A stretch of 64,000 nucleotides of DNA from Planctomycetota bacterium (GCA_026004615.1 BPJM01000005.1:246612-310611), one strand, 5' to 3'. Counted from the stretch's first letter, positions 17,979-29,261 are shown. Numbers and translations: made by a program. The notes: generated from the letters alone by a model not told the origin.

Positions 17979-20258
17979 TCAGCCGGACAGTGGGCCGCGG
18001 CGGCGCAGCAGCCGCGTGCGATGGTGCTCGGCGGCTCGCAGCAGGCGGCGCGGCAGCACCACCGGGAAGTCGAAACGGACCGCGATGGTGGCGGTGTTCT
18101 CTTCGGGCCATGTCTCGCAGCGCACCACCCGGGCGCGGAGGTCACGGATCCCGGCGAACGACACGCACACGGCCGTGCCAGGCGGGAGCGACTCCGCGGC
18201 CGTCATGCACAGCCCGGTGCGACTCAAATCCTCGAGCATCGCCACCCGGGGGGCGGTTTGCTCACCGGCGCGATAGGCGACCGGCATGTGCAGGGTGTAC
18301 CGGCGGGCGCCGCGCCGCGTGCCCAGCCAGCGCCGCCAGAGGGCGAGTGGCACCCTGCGCGCCAGCCGCCGGAACAGTCGCGGCACGGCCGTCTGGAAGA
18401 AATGGTCCAATAGCAGCCGCTCGCCCTCGGGGTCGAGGTCTGTGATCGCGGCGTGGACCTCGTAGAGCTCCAGCCCGTCCCGCGTGCGAAGGTCCGCACA
18501 TCCGGTCACGACCGCGCGCGCCGATACAGCCCGCGCCGGCAGGCGGATGCGCAGGCGCAGCAGCTGGTGCGGCGGCAGCGGGCGCGAGGTCATCATGAGC
18601 AGCTCGCGCTCGTTCATGGCCCCGACCATGGTCAGCTCGGCGCTGCCGGCCGGGGTCGCGGCCGGCGGCCCGCCGTGCCGCGCATCTTCCTCGACGAGCT
18701 CGGCGGGCACCCCGCCATGGAAATAGTAGCTCTCCTGGTGGAGCGGGCGGCTCAGGCACAGCCGCAGAGCGGCGAGGCCGACCAGGACGTAGAAGCCGGC
18801 GAAAGCCCCCGCGATGGCGATAGGGAAGAGTTCGCGCCCGCCGGTGGACATCGCAGGAACCAGGGCGTAGAGCAGGCCTGCCAGGGACAAGCCCAGCACC
18901 AGCAGCGGGCCGGCGAGCAGGCGCAGCGACAGGCGCTGGCGGCCTCGCTTCTCCGTGACCCGGAACGGCAGCTGCCGGCCGGTGAGCAGCGCCAGGTTTC
19001 CCTTGAGGTAGGTGAGGAAGTGCACCAGGGCGTACACCTCGTTGCGCCAGATCCGGACCTCGCCCTTCGAGATGGCCTTGACCGCGAGCAGGTGCAGGCC
19101 CAGGTAGAGAAGCATCATCTTCAGGGTCGCCGCCTTTAGGAAGACCGGCGTGGCGCCGGAGAGCAGGTACACTCCGGGGATCGCGTAGTACACGAGCCGT
19201 GGCAGCGCGTCGAAGAAATGCAGGATCGAGTTCAGGTAGCTCACGCGCTGCTGCCAGGTGAGCCCCCTGCGCACGAGGGGATTGCTCGGCGAGCGCACGA
19301 TCTGCATGACGCCCTGGGTCCAGCGCAGCCGCTGCGAGAGGAACTGGGCGAGGTAGGCGGGCGCGATGCCGAAGGCCAGCGGCTCGTTCACGTAGACCGA
19401 CCGCCAGCCGTGCGCGTGTAACTCGATCGAGGTCAGCATGTCCTCGACCACCGAGCGCGTCGGAAAGCCCCCGATCTGTTCGATCGCTCGGCGGCGGAGG
19501 ATGGCGCAGGTGCCGATCCAGTAGGCAGCGCCCAGGTTGTCCTTGCCCGGCATCACGGCGTCGAAGAACAGATCCTGCGCCGTCCACAGCCGGCCGGTGC
19601 GCGGCTCGAAGCGGTGCTGGAACGAATCGATGTTGTAGTAGTGCTGCGGTGCCTGCACCAGGGCCACTCGCTCGTCGCGGAAGTGGCCCAGCAGCCGCGT
19701 CAGGAAGTTCCTGGCCGGCACGAAGTCGGCGTCGAAGGTCGCGATCAGCTCGCCGTCGGTGTGCGCCAGGGCGTGGTTGAGGTTGCCAGCCTTGGCGTGG
19801 AGGTTGTCCGGCCGGCTCAAATACCGCGCTCCCAGCTCCTCGCACAGCTGCTGGACCCAGGGGCGGTGCCCGTCGTCGAGCACCCAGGTGGTGTGCGGAT
19901 ACTCCATGTGGACGCAGTGGTAGATGGTACGGCGCAGCACGTCCTCCGGCTCGTTGTAGGTGGGGATCCAGACGTCGACGCGCCAGCCGGGTGGCGGAGG
20001 TGGCGCGGGGGAGCGGGGACGCAGGTCCCACAGCGTGATGGCGAAGGTGATGAAGGTCACGAAGCCCAGGCAGTCGGCGGCGAGGAACAGCAGCGAGTAG
20101 ACCACGTACTCGGGGTGGTAGGTGAACAGCGCTCGCCAGACGAGATAGGCGACGGCGCCCGCGATGGAGAGCACGATGAGAGCGCGCCGGGCGGTCTCGA
20201 CCAGCCCGAGGGGGGCGTCGACGCCGGTCCGCGCCGGCACCGGCAGGGCGACGCTCAC
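17979..20258 (-). CDS. BcsA-like processive beta-glucan synthase with PilZ domain
   Basis: A 759-residue inner-membrane GT2 enzyme. Hydrophobic segments flank a cytosolic GT domain with the expected motifs: DDG at about 128-130, DAD at 176-178, an ED pair at 272-273 and QRLRW at 309-313. These are the nucleotide, metal, acceptor and processivity motifs of cellulose synthases. More membrane segments follow to about residue 515. The C-terminus carries a PilZ domain with RxxxR (RRGARR, near 650) and DLSRTG (near 680), the c-di-GMP binding signature, so synthesis is likely switched on by c-di-GMP. A region at about 545-640 before it looks like a second, degenerate PilZ-like fold. GTG start. Product inferred to be cellulose or a related beta-glucan. 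Confidence 0.87.
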   Translation of the reverse strand: MSVALPVPARTGVDAPLGLVETARRALIVLSIAGAVAYLVWRALFTYHPEYVVYSLLFLAADCLGFVTFITFAITLWDLRPRSPAPPPPPGWRVDVWIPTYNEPEDVLRRTIYHCVHMEYPHTTWVLDDGHRPWVQQLCEELGARYLSRPDNLHAKAGNLNHALAHTDGELIATFDADFVPARNFLTRLLGHFRDERVALVQAPQHYYNIDSFQHRFEPRTGRLWTAQDLFFDAVMPGKDNLGAAYWIGTCAILRRRAIEQIGGFPTRSVVEDMLTSIELHAHGWRSVYVNEPLAFGIAPAYLAQFLSQRLRWTQGVMQIVRSPSNPLVRRGLTWQQRVSYLNSILHFFDALPRLVYYAIPGVYLLSGATPVFLKAATLKMMLLYLGLHLLAVKAISKGEVRIWRNEVYALVHFLTYLKGNLALLTGRQLPFRVTEKRGRQRLSLRLLAGPLLVLGLSLAGLLYALVPAMSTGGRELFPIAIAGAFAGFYVLVGLAALRLCLSRPLHQESYYFHGGVPAELVEEDARHGGPPAATPAGSAELTMVGAMNERELLMMTSRPLPPHQLLRLRIRLPARAVSARAVVTGCADLRTRDGLELYEVHAAITDLDPEGERLLLDHFFQTAVPRLFRRLARRVPLALWRRWLGTRRGARRYTLHMPVAYRAGEQTAPRVAMLEDLSRTGLCMTAAESLPPGTAVCVSFAGIRDLRARVVRCETWPEENTATIAVRFDFPVVLPRRLLRAAEHHRTRLLRRRGPLSG

Positions 20259-20972
20259 GGCTGCTCGCTCCGGACGCTGGAGACCAGCGGGAAGGCGCTT
20301 GCTGAAACCCGCAGCCCACCTGAGCTGGCGGCGGCAACGCCGGGGTCAGGGGTGCGTACGCTCAAACCGGTCCGCGCGCGGCTGCTGTGCATCGCGTTCA
20401 CTCGACCTGCGCGCCGCCGTCCCTGACAGATGCATAGCCGCCGGAGCGTTTCGCGGCAAGGCCGTGCTCGGAGGTCTAAACCCGAAAGGCGCTGGCCAGT
20501 GCGTCCGCCCCGGCCCGGCGGCGTAGCGCAGCGGCTGGCGACGGGCGCGGGCAGCGACGGCGCAGGCCGGGGGCAGGCCCGCCCCGGCAGGCCACCAGCC
20601 AGAACCCCGCAGCTCGGCCCACAGCCGCGCCACCGCGGCCGGGGCGCTCGCCCGCAACAGGGGCGGGACCGCTACGCTGGTTACGCGGCCACCTCAACGC
20701 CGGCGCGCGGGAACTGCTCGCCGCGCTCCAGATTCCCGAGGCGGCCCTCCGCGTGCCCTCGGGCGCGTGACACCAAACCGCCTCCGCCTCGATCGGCGTA
20801 CAACCCTGCGGCTACGCCGATCGAGGGCGGTTCTCGGCGGTGGTGCTCCCGAACAGGGGCCTAGCTCAGCCACGCACGGTCATGCGCGCGGCGCCAGGCG
20901 CCGCTGAAAGGCTGCCTGCCCGTCCCGGGCCGCGCCCCGGCAGCAGCGGCAGTCGGTGCAACGAGGCCGATC
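20259..20972. other. 714-base intergenic stretch without a recognisable gene
   Basis: Both neighbours are on the reverse strand. Short open frames here have no ribosome binding site, no protein-like composition and no family resemblance. The only structure I can support is the strong inverted repeat at 20776-20832. The stretch probably holds the promoter of the BcsA-like gene at its left end, but no convincing -35/-10 pair was found. Confidence 0.5.
20776..20832. terminator. Strong intergenic hairpin, probable terminator after cytochrome c gene
   Basis: A 13-bp perfect stem (20788-20800 with 20813-20825) with a 12-base loop is extended by a further 7 bp (20776-20782 with 20826-20832) across a 5-base bulge. 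It lies about 140 bases past the stop of the cytochrome c gene on the reverse strand. There is no clear T-run, so it could be a rho-independent-like terminator or another RNA structure. Confidence 0.45.
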
Positions 20973-21503
20973 CTACTCGCCGCTGCGCGAGATGGCGTAG
21001 ATGTAGGCGGCGATCGCCTTGTGGTCGCTCTCGCTGAACGGTTCGGGTGCCCCGCCCCAGGGCAACATGGGGGCGGGCGCGGCGACCAGCTGGTCCTGCG
21101 GCACGCCGGTCTCGATGATCCGGTAGATCGACTCGAAGCTGCCGTCGCCGTGCAGCCACTCCATGTCGGTCTGGTCGGGCGCGAGGCTGGAGCCCTTGGC
21201 GTCCATGCCGTGGCAGGTGAAGCAGATGCCGTTCGCCGCCTTGCCCATGAAGATCTGCCGGCCGCGCTCGACCATCTCCGGCGTGATGCCGGCGGGCAGC
21301 TCGACCAGGCTCAGATCGGGCTTCGGCGCCTCGCCCTCGAGCTTCGGCGGGTGTTGTGGCAACCTCGGCCGGGCCGGCTGCGCGGCTGCCGGCGCCGGCG
21401 TGGGGGCGGCAGCCGGGCCCGGGGGCGTCTGCTGGTCACCGCTGCCGCACGCGGCCAGCGGCAGCATCAGCAGCATGCCTGCGAGCAGGATGGGCTTGCC
21501 CAT
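20973..21503 (-). CDS. Cytochrome c lipoprotein, monoheme
   Basis: 176 residues: a lipoprotein signal (ILLAGMLLMLPLAAC, cysteine at the lipobox), a Pro/Ala-rich linker of about 45 residues, then a class I cytochrome c domain. The heme site is CFTCH and the likely axial methionine is in APAPMLPWGG. The last helix (DHKAIAAYIYAISRS) is typical for this family. It would carry electrons at the periplasmic face of the membrane. The ATG at 21503 has GGAGGAGGT about 8 bases upstream; a longer open frame upstream is not used. It follows the tRNA-Ile/tRNA-Ala pair by 66 bases on the same strand and might be read from the tRNA promoter. Confidence 0.88.
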   Translation of the reverse strand: MGKPILLAGMLLMLPLAACGSGDQQTPPGPAAAPTPAPAAAQPARPRLPQHPPKLEGEAPKPDLSLVELPAGITPEMVERGRQIFMGKAANGICFTCHGMDAKGSSLAPDQTDMEWLHGDGSFESIYRIIETGVPQDQLVAAPAPMLPWGGAPEPFSESDHKAIAAYIYAISRSGE

Positions 21504-21569
21504 GAGCGGACCTCCTCCGTCCTCTCGACGTCCCTGGCGTCCGGGGCCAGCCCGGCAAAGGCAACTGGT

Positions 21570-21645
21570 TGGTGGAGATGACCGGGCTCGAACCGGCAAC
21601 CTCCGCCTTGCAAAGGCGGCGCTCTTCCAGTTGAGCTACATCCCC
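21570..21645 (-). tRNA. tRNA-Ala (anticodon TGC)
   Basis: A 76-base cloverleaf with encoded CCA. The acceptor stem pairs GGGGATG with CATCTCC, the anticodon loop reads CTTTGCAAA, and the T loop is GGTTCGAGCC. It sits 23 bases after tRNA-Ile. Confidence 0.96.
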
Positions 21646-21668
21646 GCGAGCCGTAAGACGGTCATAGG

Positions 21669-21745
21669 TGGTGGGCCTAGGTAGACTCGAACTACCGACC
21701 TCGCCCTTATCAGGGGCGCGCTCTAGCCAGCTGAGCTATAGGCCC
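21669..21745 (-). tRNA. tRNA-Ile (anticodon GAT)
   Basis: A 77-base cloverleaf with encoded CCA. The acceptor stem pairs GGGCCTA with TAGGCCC, the anticodon loop is CTGATAA, and the T arm contains GTTCGAGTC. Ile-GAT then Ala-TGC is the order usually found between 16S and 23S; here the pair lies beyond the 5S gene. Confidence 0.96.
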
Positions 21746-21803
21746 ACCCGCGATCCGAATCCCCTCCGCCGGCCCCGGATCTGCTCCCCCCGCACGGGGC
21801 GCT

Positions 21804-21832
21804 ACTTTACCCCGCGCGCTCGTGGCGCGCAA
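21804..21832 (-). promoter_or_regulatory. Candidate promoter for the tRNA-Ile/tRNA-Ala unit
   Basis: Reading the reverse strand there is TTGCGC (21827-21832), a 17-base spacer and TAAAGT (21804-21809). It lies between the 5S hairpin and tRNA-Ile, so the two tRNAs could be transcribed separately from the rRNAs. Confidence 0.45.
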
Positions 21833-21856
21833 GCCCCGCCTCGGGGCCTCAAAGGC

Positions 21857-21892
21857 GACGCCCCGGCCGGGGGAGTCCCCGGCCGGGGCGTC
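21857..21892 (-). terminator. Perfect 16-bp hairpin after 5S rRNA
   Basis: Two perfectly complementary 16-base arms (21857-21872 and 21877-21892) around a GAGT loop, 10 bases beyond the 5S gene. On the reverse strand only a short T-run (GCCTTTG) follows, so termination may be partial. It could also be an RNase III-type processing stem. Confidence 0.6.
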
Positions 21893-21901
21893 GTGGGTGA
21901 A

Positions 21902-22012
21902 TGCGGGCGATGACCTACTTTCCCGGTTGCGACCAGTATCATCGGCGCGGAGGGCTTGACGACCGTGTTCGGAATGGGAACGGGTATGGCCCCTCCGCTA
22001 TCGTCACCCGCA
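21902..22012 (-). rRNA. rrf: 5S ribosomal RNA
   Basis: About 111 bases. The ends pair (TGCGGG with CCCGCA), and the conserved core CCCATTCCGAACACGG and the 3' part GGGAAAGTAGGTC are present. It is the third gene of the rRNA operon, about 130 bases after 23S. Confidence 0.93.
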
Positions 22013-22462
22013 TGTCCGGCAGCGGTATGCCCCGGAGCCATCTCGAAGCACACCGCGGTGTAGGTTCGGGAGAGGTGCCGCGCCGGCCGCCGGTGCCCAG
22101 CGCCCTGTGCCGGGCAGGTATGGAGAAGCCGCGTGAGAAGTGGGGGTGGCCAAGCCGATCGGCTCTTTAGTACGGGTTAGCTCAATGCGTTACCGCACTT
22201 CCACACCCCGCCTATCTACCTGGTAGTCTTCCAGGAGCCTGATGGGGACGACTCATCTTGGGACGGGCTTCACGCTTAGATGCCTTCAGCGGTTATCCGT
22301 TCCGGACATAGCTACCCGAGCAGTGGCCCTGGCGGGCCAACTCGGCACACCAGAGGTCCGTCCGACCCAGTCCTCTCGTACTAAGGTCAAACTCCCTCAA
22401 GTCGTCCTGCGCCCGCAGCGGATAGGGACCGACCTGGCTCACGCCGGTCTGAACCCAGCTCA

Positions 22463-22503
<41 letters not shown>

Positions 22504-22504
22504 C

Positions 22505-22548
<44 letters not shown>

Positions 22549-22572
22549 GCGCCGTCGATATGAACTCTTGGG

Positions 22573-22618
<46 letters not shown>

Positions 22619-22946
22619 CGGCCCTTCCATACGCTACCGCCGGATCACTAAGGCCTGCTTTCGCACCTGCTCGACTGTCGTCTCTGCAGTCAAGCACCCT
22701 TCTGCCTTTGCACTCAACGCGCGATTCCGACCGCGCTGAGGTGACCTTGCGCTCCTCCGTTACGCTTTAGGAGGAGACCGCCCCAGTCAAACTGCCCACC
22801 TACACGGTCCCTCGCCCGGCTTACGGCTCGAGGTTAGAATCCAGACATGCAGGGTGGTATTTCAAGGATGGCTCCGCCGAGCTGGCGCCCGCTCTTCGCA
22901 GCCTCCCACCTATCCTACACAGCGAGCTCAAGACCAATGTAGAAGC

Positions 22947-22980
<34 letters not shown>

Positions 22981-23064
22981 TGCGGGTACGCGGTCATCTT
23001 CACCGCGCTCGCCAATTTCGCCGAGTCCCGGGAGGAGACAGCGCTCCTGTCGTTACGCCATTCA

Positions 23065-23099
<35 letters not shown>

Positions 23100-23735
23100 C
23101 GGTGATTCCCATCCCGTTTCCGAGAGGGCCGGACTTTATCTTGACCGACCGGATCCGCGGTTCATCTGTCGTGCGATGCGGCGGATCTCCTCGACCCCTT
23201 CCGGGGTGAGGTGCTCCCCTCGCGCCATCTTCAAGACCACGCGGCGAAACTTCGCGAAGTCCGCGCGTTTCTTGGACTTGAGGGGATGCTTGACGAAGAA
23301 CGGGCAGATGCGCTCGGCGAGATGCTCATGCCTCCGCACGCGGTAGGCCATGCGGTCACCGTGGTTGCTACGAACCACGCCACAACCGAAGAACCGCTTC
23401 AAGGCATGCAGCAGCTGAACATCGCGCCTGTGCTGGACGACGGCGAACTCAGGCAGGACCTGATAGCCTGCCTTCATGCCGGGATGCGCTGCGATCCCGA
23501 CGTGAAAGCAGCCCTCGCCATCCACGAATCCAACCACCCATTGCGCGTCGAGCTTCATCGGCCGGTCCTGGGCGTCAAGTCTCTGAGGGTTCCCGCCATG
23601 CAGGCGGGCCTTCCCTGCGGATCGTCCCCATGTCCGCCGGATTGTGACTGAACCGGCCGGAGGCCGGAACGAGTACCGTGCGGTTTTCGAGGAGTTCCCC
23701 GCATATGGCCCAGTTTTACTAAGGCGTGCGTATCC
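23100..23735 (-). other. Group I self-splicing intron in 23S rRNA, insertion site 1931
   Basis: The 636-base insertion splits the 23S gene. The 5' exon ends with U and the intron ends with G, as group I splicing needs. P1 can be drawn perfectly: exon CTAAGGT pairs with GCCTTAG (23719-23725), closing with the expected U-G wobble at the splice site. The R element (CAGAGACTT) and the S element (AAGATAAAGTCC) are both present and pair as P7: GACTT (23577-23581) with AAGTC (23132-23136). P4-like strands GCGGA and TCCGC lie 5' of R. The endonuclease frame lies between the R and S elements, in the P8 region. Site 1931 is known as an intron site in some Thermotoga and in Simkania 23S genes. Confidence 0.92.
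23136..23558 (-). CDS. LAGLIDADG homing endonuclease encoded in the 23S intron
   Basis: 140 residues with one LAGLIDADG motif near the start (WVVGFVDGEGCF), followed by the usual alpha-beta-beta-alpha order: VVQHRRDVQLLHALKRFF, then GVVRSNHGDRMAYRV, then a basic region (FVKHPLKSKKRADFAKFRRV). A single motif implies it works as a homodimer, like other small endonucleases of rRNA introns. It should cut intronless 23S genes near position 1931 and drive intron spread. Its TAA stop lies inside the intron's S element, so the reading frame and the ribozyme core overlap by a few bases. No good ribosome binding site precedes the ATG, as is common for such genes. The frame is intact, which suggests recent or continuing activity. 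Confidence 0.93.
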   Translation of the reverse strand: MKLDAQWVVGFVDGEGCFHVGIAAHPGMKAGYQVLPEFAVVQHRRDVQLLHALKRFFGCGVVRSNHGDRMAYRVRRHEHLAERICPFFVKHPLKSKKRADFAKFRRVVLKMARGEHLTPEGVEEIRRIARQMNRGSGRSR

Positions 23736-24567
23736 ACCTTAGGACCGTCATAGTTACGGCCGCCATTCACCGGGGCTTCGGTTTGGAGCTTCGCCGCAAG
23801 GGCTGACCCCTCTCCTTAACCTTCCGGCATCGGGCAGGCGTCAGTCTGTATACGTCGACTTTTGGTCTTGGCACAGACCTGTGTTTTTGCTAAACAGTCG
23901 CAGGAGCCGATTCTCTGCGGCCCCCCCACGCTCTGGGCGCGAGGCCCTTCACGCGAGGAGGCGATCCTTCTCCCGAAGTTACGGAACCATTTTGCCGAGT
24001 TCCTTCTCCCGGGTTCTCTCGAGCGCCTGAGGCTACTCGCCTCGCCTACCTGTGTCGGTTTTAGTACGGGCACCGCATGGACTCCGAACCGACGGTTTTC
24101 TCGGCGGGCACTCCAGCCAGTTCGCCTCTTGCGAGGCCCCCCGTCACCTCCGGGCTTGCGCTGACGGATTTGCCTGTCAGCCACCCTCGGGCTTGGCCCG
24201 GCACTTCCAGCCGCCGGTAGGCCTTCATACCCGCGTCACGCCATCATCAACGCCCATGCAGTGGTACCGGAATGTTGACCGGTTGTCCATCGGCTACGCC
24301 TTTCGGCCTCGCCTTAGGTCCCGACTGACCCTGAGCGGAGTTACCTTGCCCAGGAAACCTTAGGCTTTCGGCGACAGGGCTTCTCACCCTGTTTATCGCT
24401 ACTCATGTCCGGATGATCACTTCCACATCGTCCAGCGGTCCTTGCGGTCCGCCTTCGACCTAGCGTGGAACGCTCCTCTACCGCGCCGGGAAGACGCTGC
24501 TCCCCGACACCCGCGGCTTCGGCACCGTGCTTGAGTCCCGATCATTTTCGGCGCAGAGCTGCTCGAC

Positions 24568-24621
<54 letters not shown>

Positions 24622-24701
24622 GCTGTCTTCGCAGCTCCACTTCCTTTCGCACTTAGCACGGTTCCGGGGCCTTAGCCGGCGGTCTGGGCTGTTTCCCTCT
24701 C

Positions 24702-24735
<34 letters not shown>

Positions 24736-25772
24736 CGCGATACGGCGGCCGGTATTCGGAGTTTGGTTCGGAAGGGTAGGCTTGTGGCCCCCACAGTCCG
24801 ATTCAGTCTCTCTACCCCCGGCCGCTATCACGCGAGGCTCGCCCGAAAGCGATTTCGAGGAGAACCAGATATTTGCGAGTTTGATTAGTCTTTTGCTCCT
24901 ACCCACAGGTCATCGGAGGATTTTTCAACATCCACCCGTTCGGCCCTCCCAGGATTGTTACATCCTGTTCAGCCTGCCCATGGGTAGATCACCCGCTTTC
25001 GGGTCTGGCACCGCTGACTGCACGCGCATTTCGCACTCGGTTTCCCTGCGGCTACGCCCCTGAAGGGCTTAACCTTGCCAGCGACGCCAACTCCCGGACT
25101 CATTAAGCAAAAGGCACGTGGTCAGGCGTGGCACCCGAGGGTGCTCATAGCCCTCCCACCGCTTGTAGGTGCACGGTTTCAGGTCCTCTTTCACTCCCCT
25201 CCAGGGGTTCTTTTCACTTTTCGGTCGCCCTACTCGTACGCTATCGGTCGCCAGGGAGTACTTAGCCTTGGGAGGTGGGCCTCCCGGATTCACGCGGCCT
25301 TCCACGAGGACCGCGCTACTCAAGAACAGCCGGGGAGACACGCGCATTTCGCGTACGGGGCTATCACCCTCTCTGGCCGGCTTTCCAGTCCGGTTCCGCT
25401 ATGCGCGTGTTTGGTAACTCCCGCGGGGGCTCCGCAGACCCCCTACGGCTGTCTTACAACCCCCGCGACGCAACGGCTGCGGCCTTACACGCCGCGGGTT
25501 TGGGCTCATGCGCTTTCGCTCGCCGCTACTCACGCAGTCGAGGTTTCTTTCCTTTCCTGCGGGTACTGAGATGTGTCAGTTCCCCGCGTCGGCTTCCGCG
25601 AGCTATGGATTCACCCGCGGATGACCAGGCATGACCCTGGCCAGGTTTCCCCATTCGGAGATCCCGGGGTCAACGGTTGGTAGCACCTCACCCGGGCTTA
25701 TCGCAGCTACCCCACGTCCTTCCTCGCCTCCTGGCGCCAAAGCATCCACCATGCACCCTTAGTAGCTTGACC

Positions 25773-27755
<1,983 letters not shown>

Positions 27756-28282
27756 GTGTTGTTCCTGGTTTGATGCTCGCCGCTCGAACACGTGGTGTGG
27801 GATCACACACGGGCTCGGCGAACGCGAGCACGCGAACCGTCGATAGCCGGTAGCGGACGGCTGCGACCCGAAAGGTGTCGTGCCATCCGCCGCCAGTGCC
27901 TCACGGCGCCGCGGAGCCGCAGGCTCACGCCCGGAGGCTTCGCGGCGCCGGGACCGTTTCGCGTCCCACGCTCGCCCTGGCTGTCCAGGTTTTCAAAGAT
28001 CGCGGCACACGCGCGTCACCCGACCTCACGCACGCAATGCGGTGCGTGCCCGCACGGGCGGGCGCGTGCATCGCTACCCTGTCAATGGGTTCCGGCCGCG
28101 CCGCCGGGCTCGATGGACCATCTCGGCTGGTCCGGCCGGCGTCGCCGCCACTGAGCTGTGCTTCGTCGAAAGAACAGGCTTCGGACAGCCGCGCCCGAAG
28201 CACCCCTATCTTCTACCCGGGCCTTTCCCGCCTGTCAATAGGGGGGCGGGAAGATTTTTATAACCGGCGATGTGGCAAGTTC
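27756..28282 (-). other. rRNA operon leader and upstream region
   Basis: 527 bases without a protein gene between 16S and lgt. The rRNA promoter is at 28210-28238, so the 16S leader would be about 450 bases, rather long. I could not identify a clear boxA antitermination element. The lgt gene ends at the right border on the same strand. Confidence 0.6.
28210..28238 (-). promoter_or_regulatory. Probable rRNA operon promoter
   Basis: On the reverse strand: perfect TTGACA (28233-28238), 17-base spacer, TAGAAG (28210-28215). An A/T-rich tract just upstream (TTATAAAAATCTT, 28247-28259) resembles an UP element in this GC-rich genome. It lies between lgt and 16S. Confidence 0.72.
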
Positions 28283-29200
28283 TTACGCAAACCCGCCTCC
28301 GCTGGGGCAGCCCTGCTGGGCCCCGTGCAGCTCTGGCCGGGGCGCGAGCCAGCCGGCCACCAGCCACATCATCGCGCCCGACACGATCATGCCCAGGCTC
28401 ACCACCTGCGACCAGGTGAGCGCGACGCTCCCCAGCAGGCGCGTCATCTCGGCCTGGGCGTCGTGGCTGCGCAGCTGCTCCACGAACAGCCGCCAGCCCC
28501 CGTACAGCGCCATGCACGCTGCGACCACCCGGCCGTCGCGCGGCCGCCGCCGCCAGTAACGCCACAGCACCAGCGCCAGCACCGCGGCGAAGCCGGCCTC
28601 GTACAGCTGCGTGGCGTAGACGGGCAAGGAGTGCGCCGCCTGCTCGCCGATCTGTCCCTGTTCGAGCTGCCGCTGCCAGGCGAGCGAGCCGGCCGGAAAG
28701 CGCACCGCGAGCGGCGGCCCCAGCTCGCACACCCGTCCCCAGCAGCAGCCGTTGAGCAGGCAGCCGAGCCGCCCGAAGACCAGCCCCACCGGCACTGCCG
28801 CTGCCCCGATGTCCACCATGCGCAGCATGGGCACCGCCGGGCGGCCGGCCATGCGCGCACGCCGGTTCCACCAGGCCACATAGGCCATGCCGCAACCGAA
28901 GGCCGCGAGCACGGCCCCGTAGAACACCAGCCCCCCCTCCCAGAAGAACAGCGCCGCGTACCAGGGCCGCTCGGCGAAGTGCTTGTGATAGAACTCGGCG
29001 TAATAGAACAGGTGCCCGCCGAACAGCGCGCTCACCAGCCCGATCAGGCCCAGATCCAGCGCCAGCACCGGATCGATGCCGCGCCGCCGCGCCATGCGCA
29101 TGGCCGCGAACACCGCCACCGCCACCCCGACGGCCACCAGGCTCGGGTAGGCATACACCGGCCAGCCCAGTCCCGGGATCTCGAACAGCTGCGGTCGCAT
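28283..29200 (-). CDS. lgt: Phosphatidylglycerol--prolipoprotein diacylglyceryl transferase
   Basis: 305 residues, integral inner-membrane enzyme that transfers diacylglycerol from phosphatidylglycerol to the lipobox cysteine of prolipoproteins, the first step in lipoprotein maturation. Family features: N-terminal PGLGWPVYAYPSLVAVG, the GGLVFYGAVL segment with the conserved glycines and tyrosine, and the signature FGRLGCLLNGCCWG, which matches the Lgt signature GRxxNxxNGxxxG in a cysteine-rich form. At least six hydrophobic segments can be seen. I chose the ATG at 29200, preceded by AGGGG, over the longer frame starting at 29239. Many predicted lipoproteins in this window depend on this enzyme. 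Confidence 0.93.
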   Translation of the reverse strand: MRPQLFEIPGLGWPVYAYPSLVAVGVAVAVFAAMRMARRRGIDPVLALDLGLIGLVSALFGGHLFYYAEFYHKHFAERPWYAALFFWEGGLVFYGAVLAAFGCGMAYVAWWNRRARMAGRPAVPMLRMVDIGAAAVPVGLVFGRLGCLLNGCCWGRVCELGPPLAVRFPAGSLAWQRQLEQGQIGEQAAHSLPVYATQLYEAGFAAVLALVLWRYWRRRPRDGRVVAACMALYGGWRLFVEQLRSHDAQAEMTRLLGSVALTWSQVVSLGMIVSGAMMWLVAGWLAPRPELHGAQQGCPSGGGFA

Positions 29201-29261
29201 GTCCCCTGTGTAGCCCCACCCGCCCGCAGTGTCCAGCATGGGCTGGACCGCGCTGGGCGCG

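Noticed and set aside
20346..20657. A 103-codon frame on the reverse strand in the intergenic region
   Set aside because: No binding site, no domain, and composition typical of GC-rich non-coding DNA.
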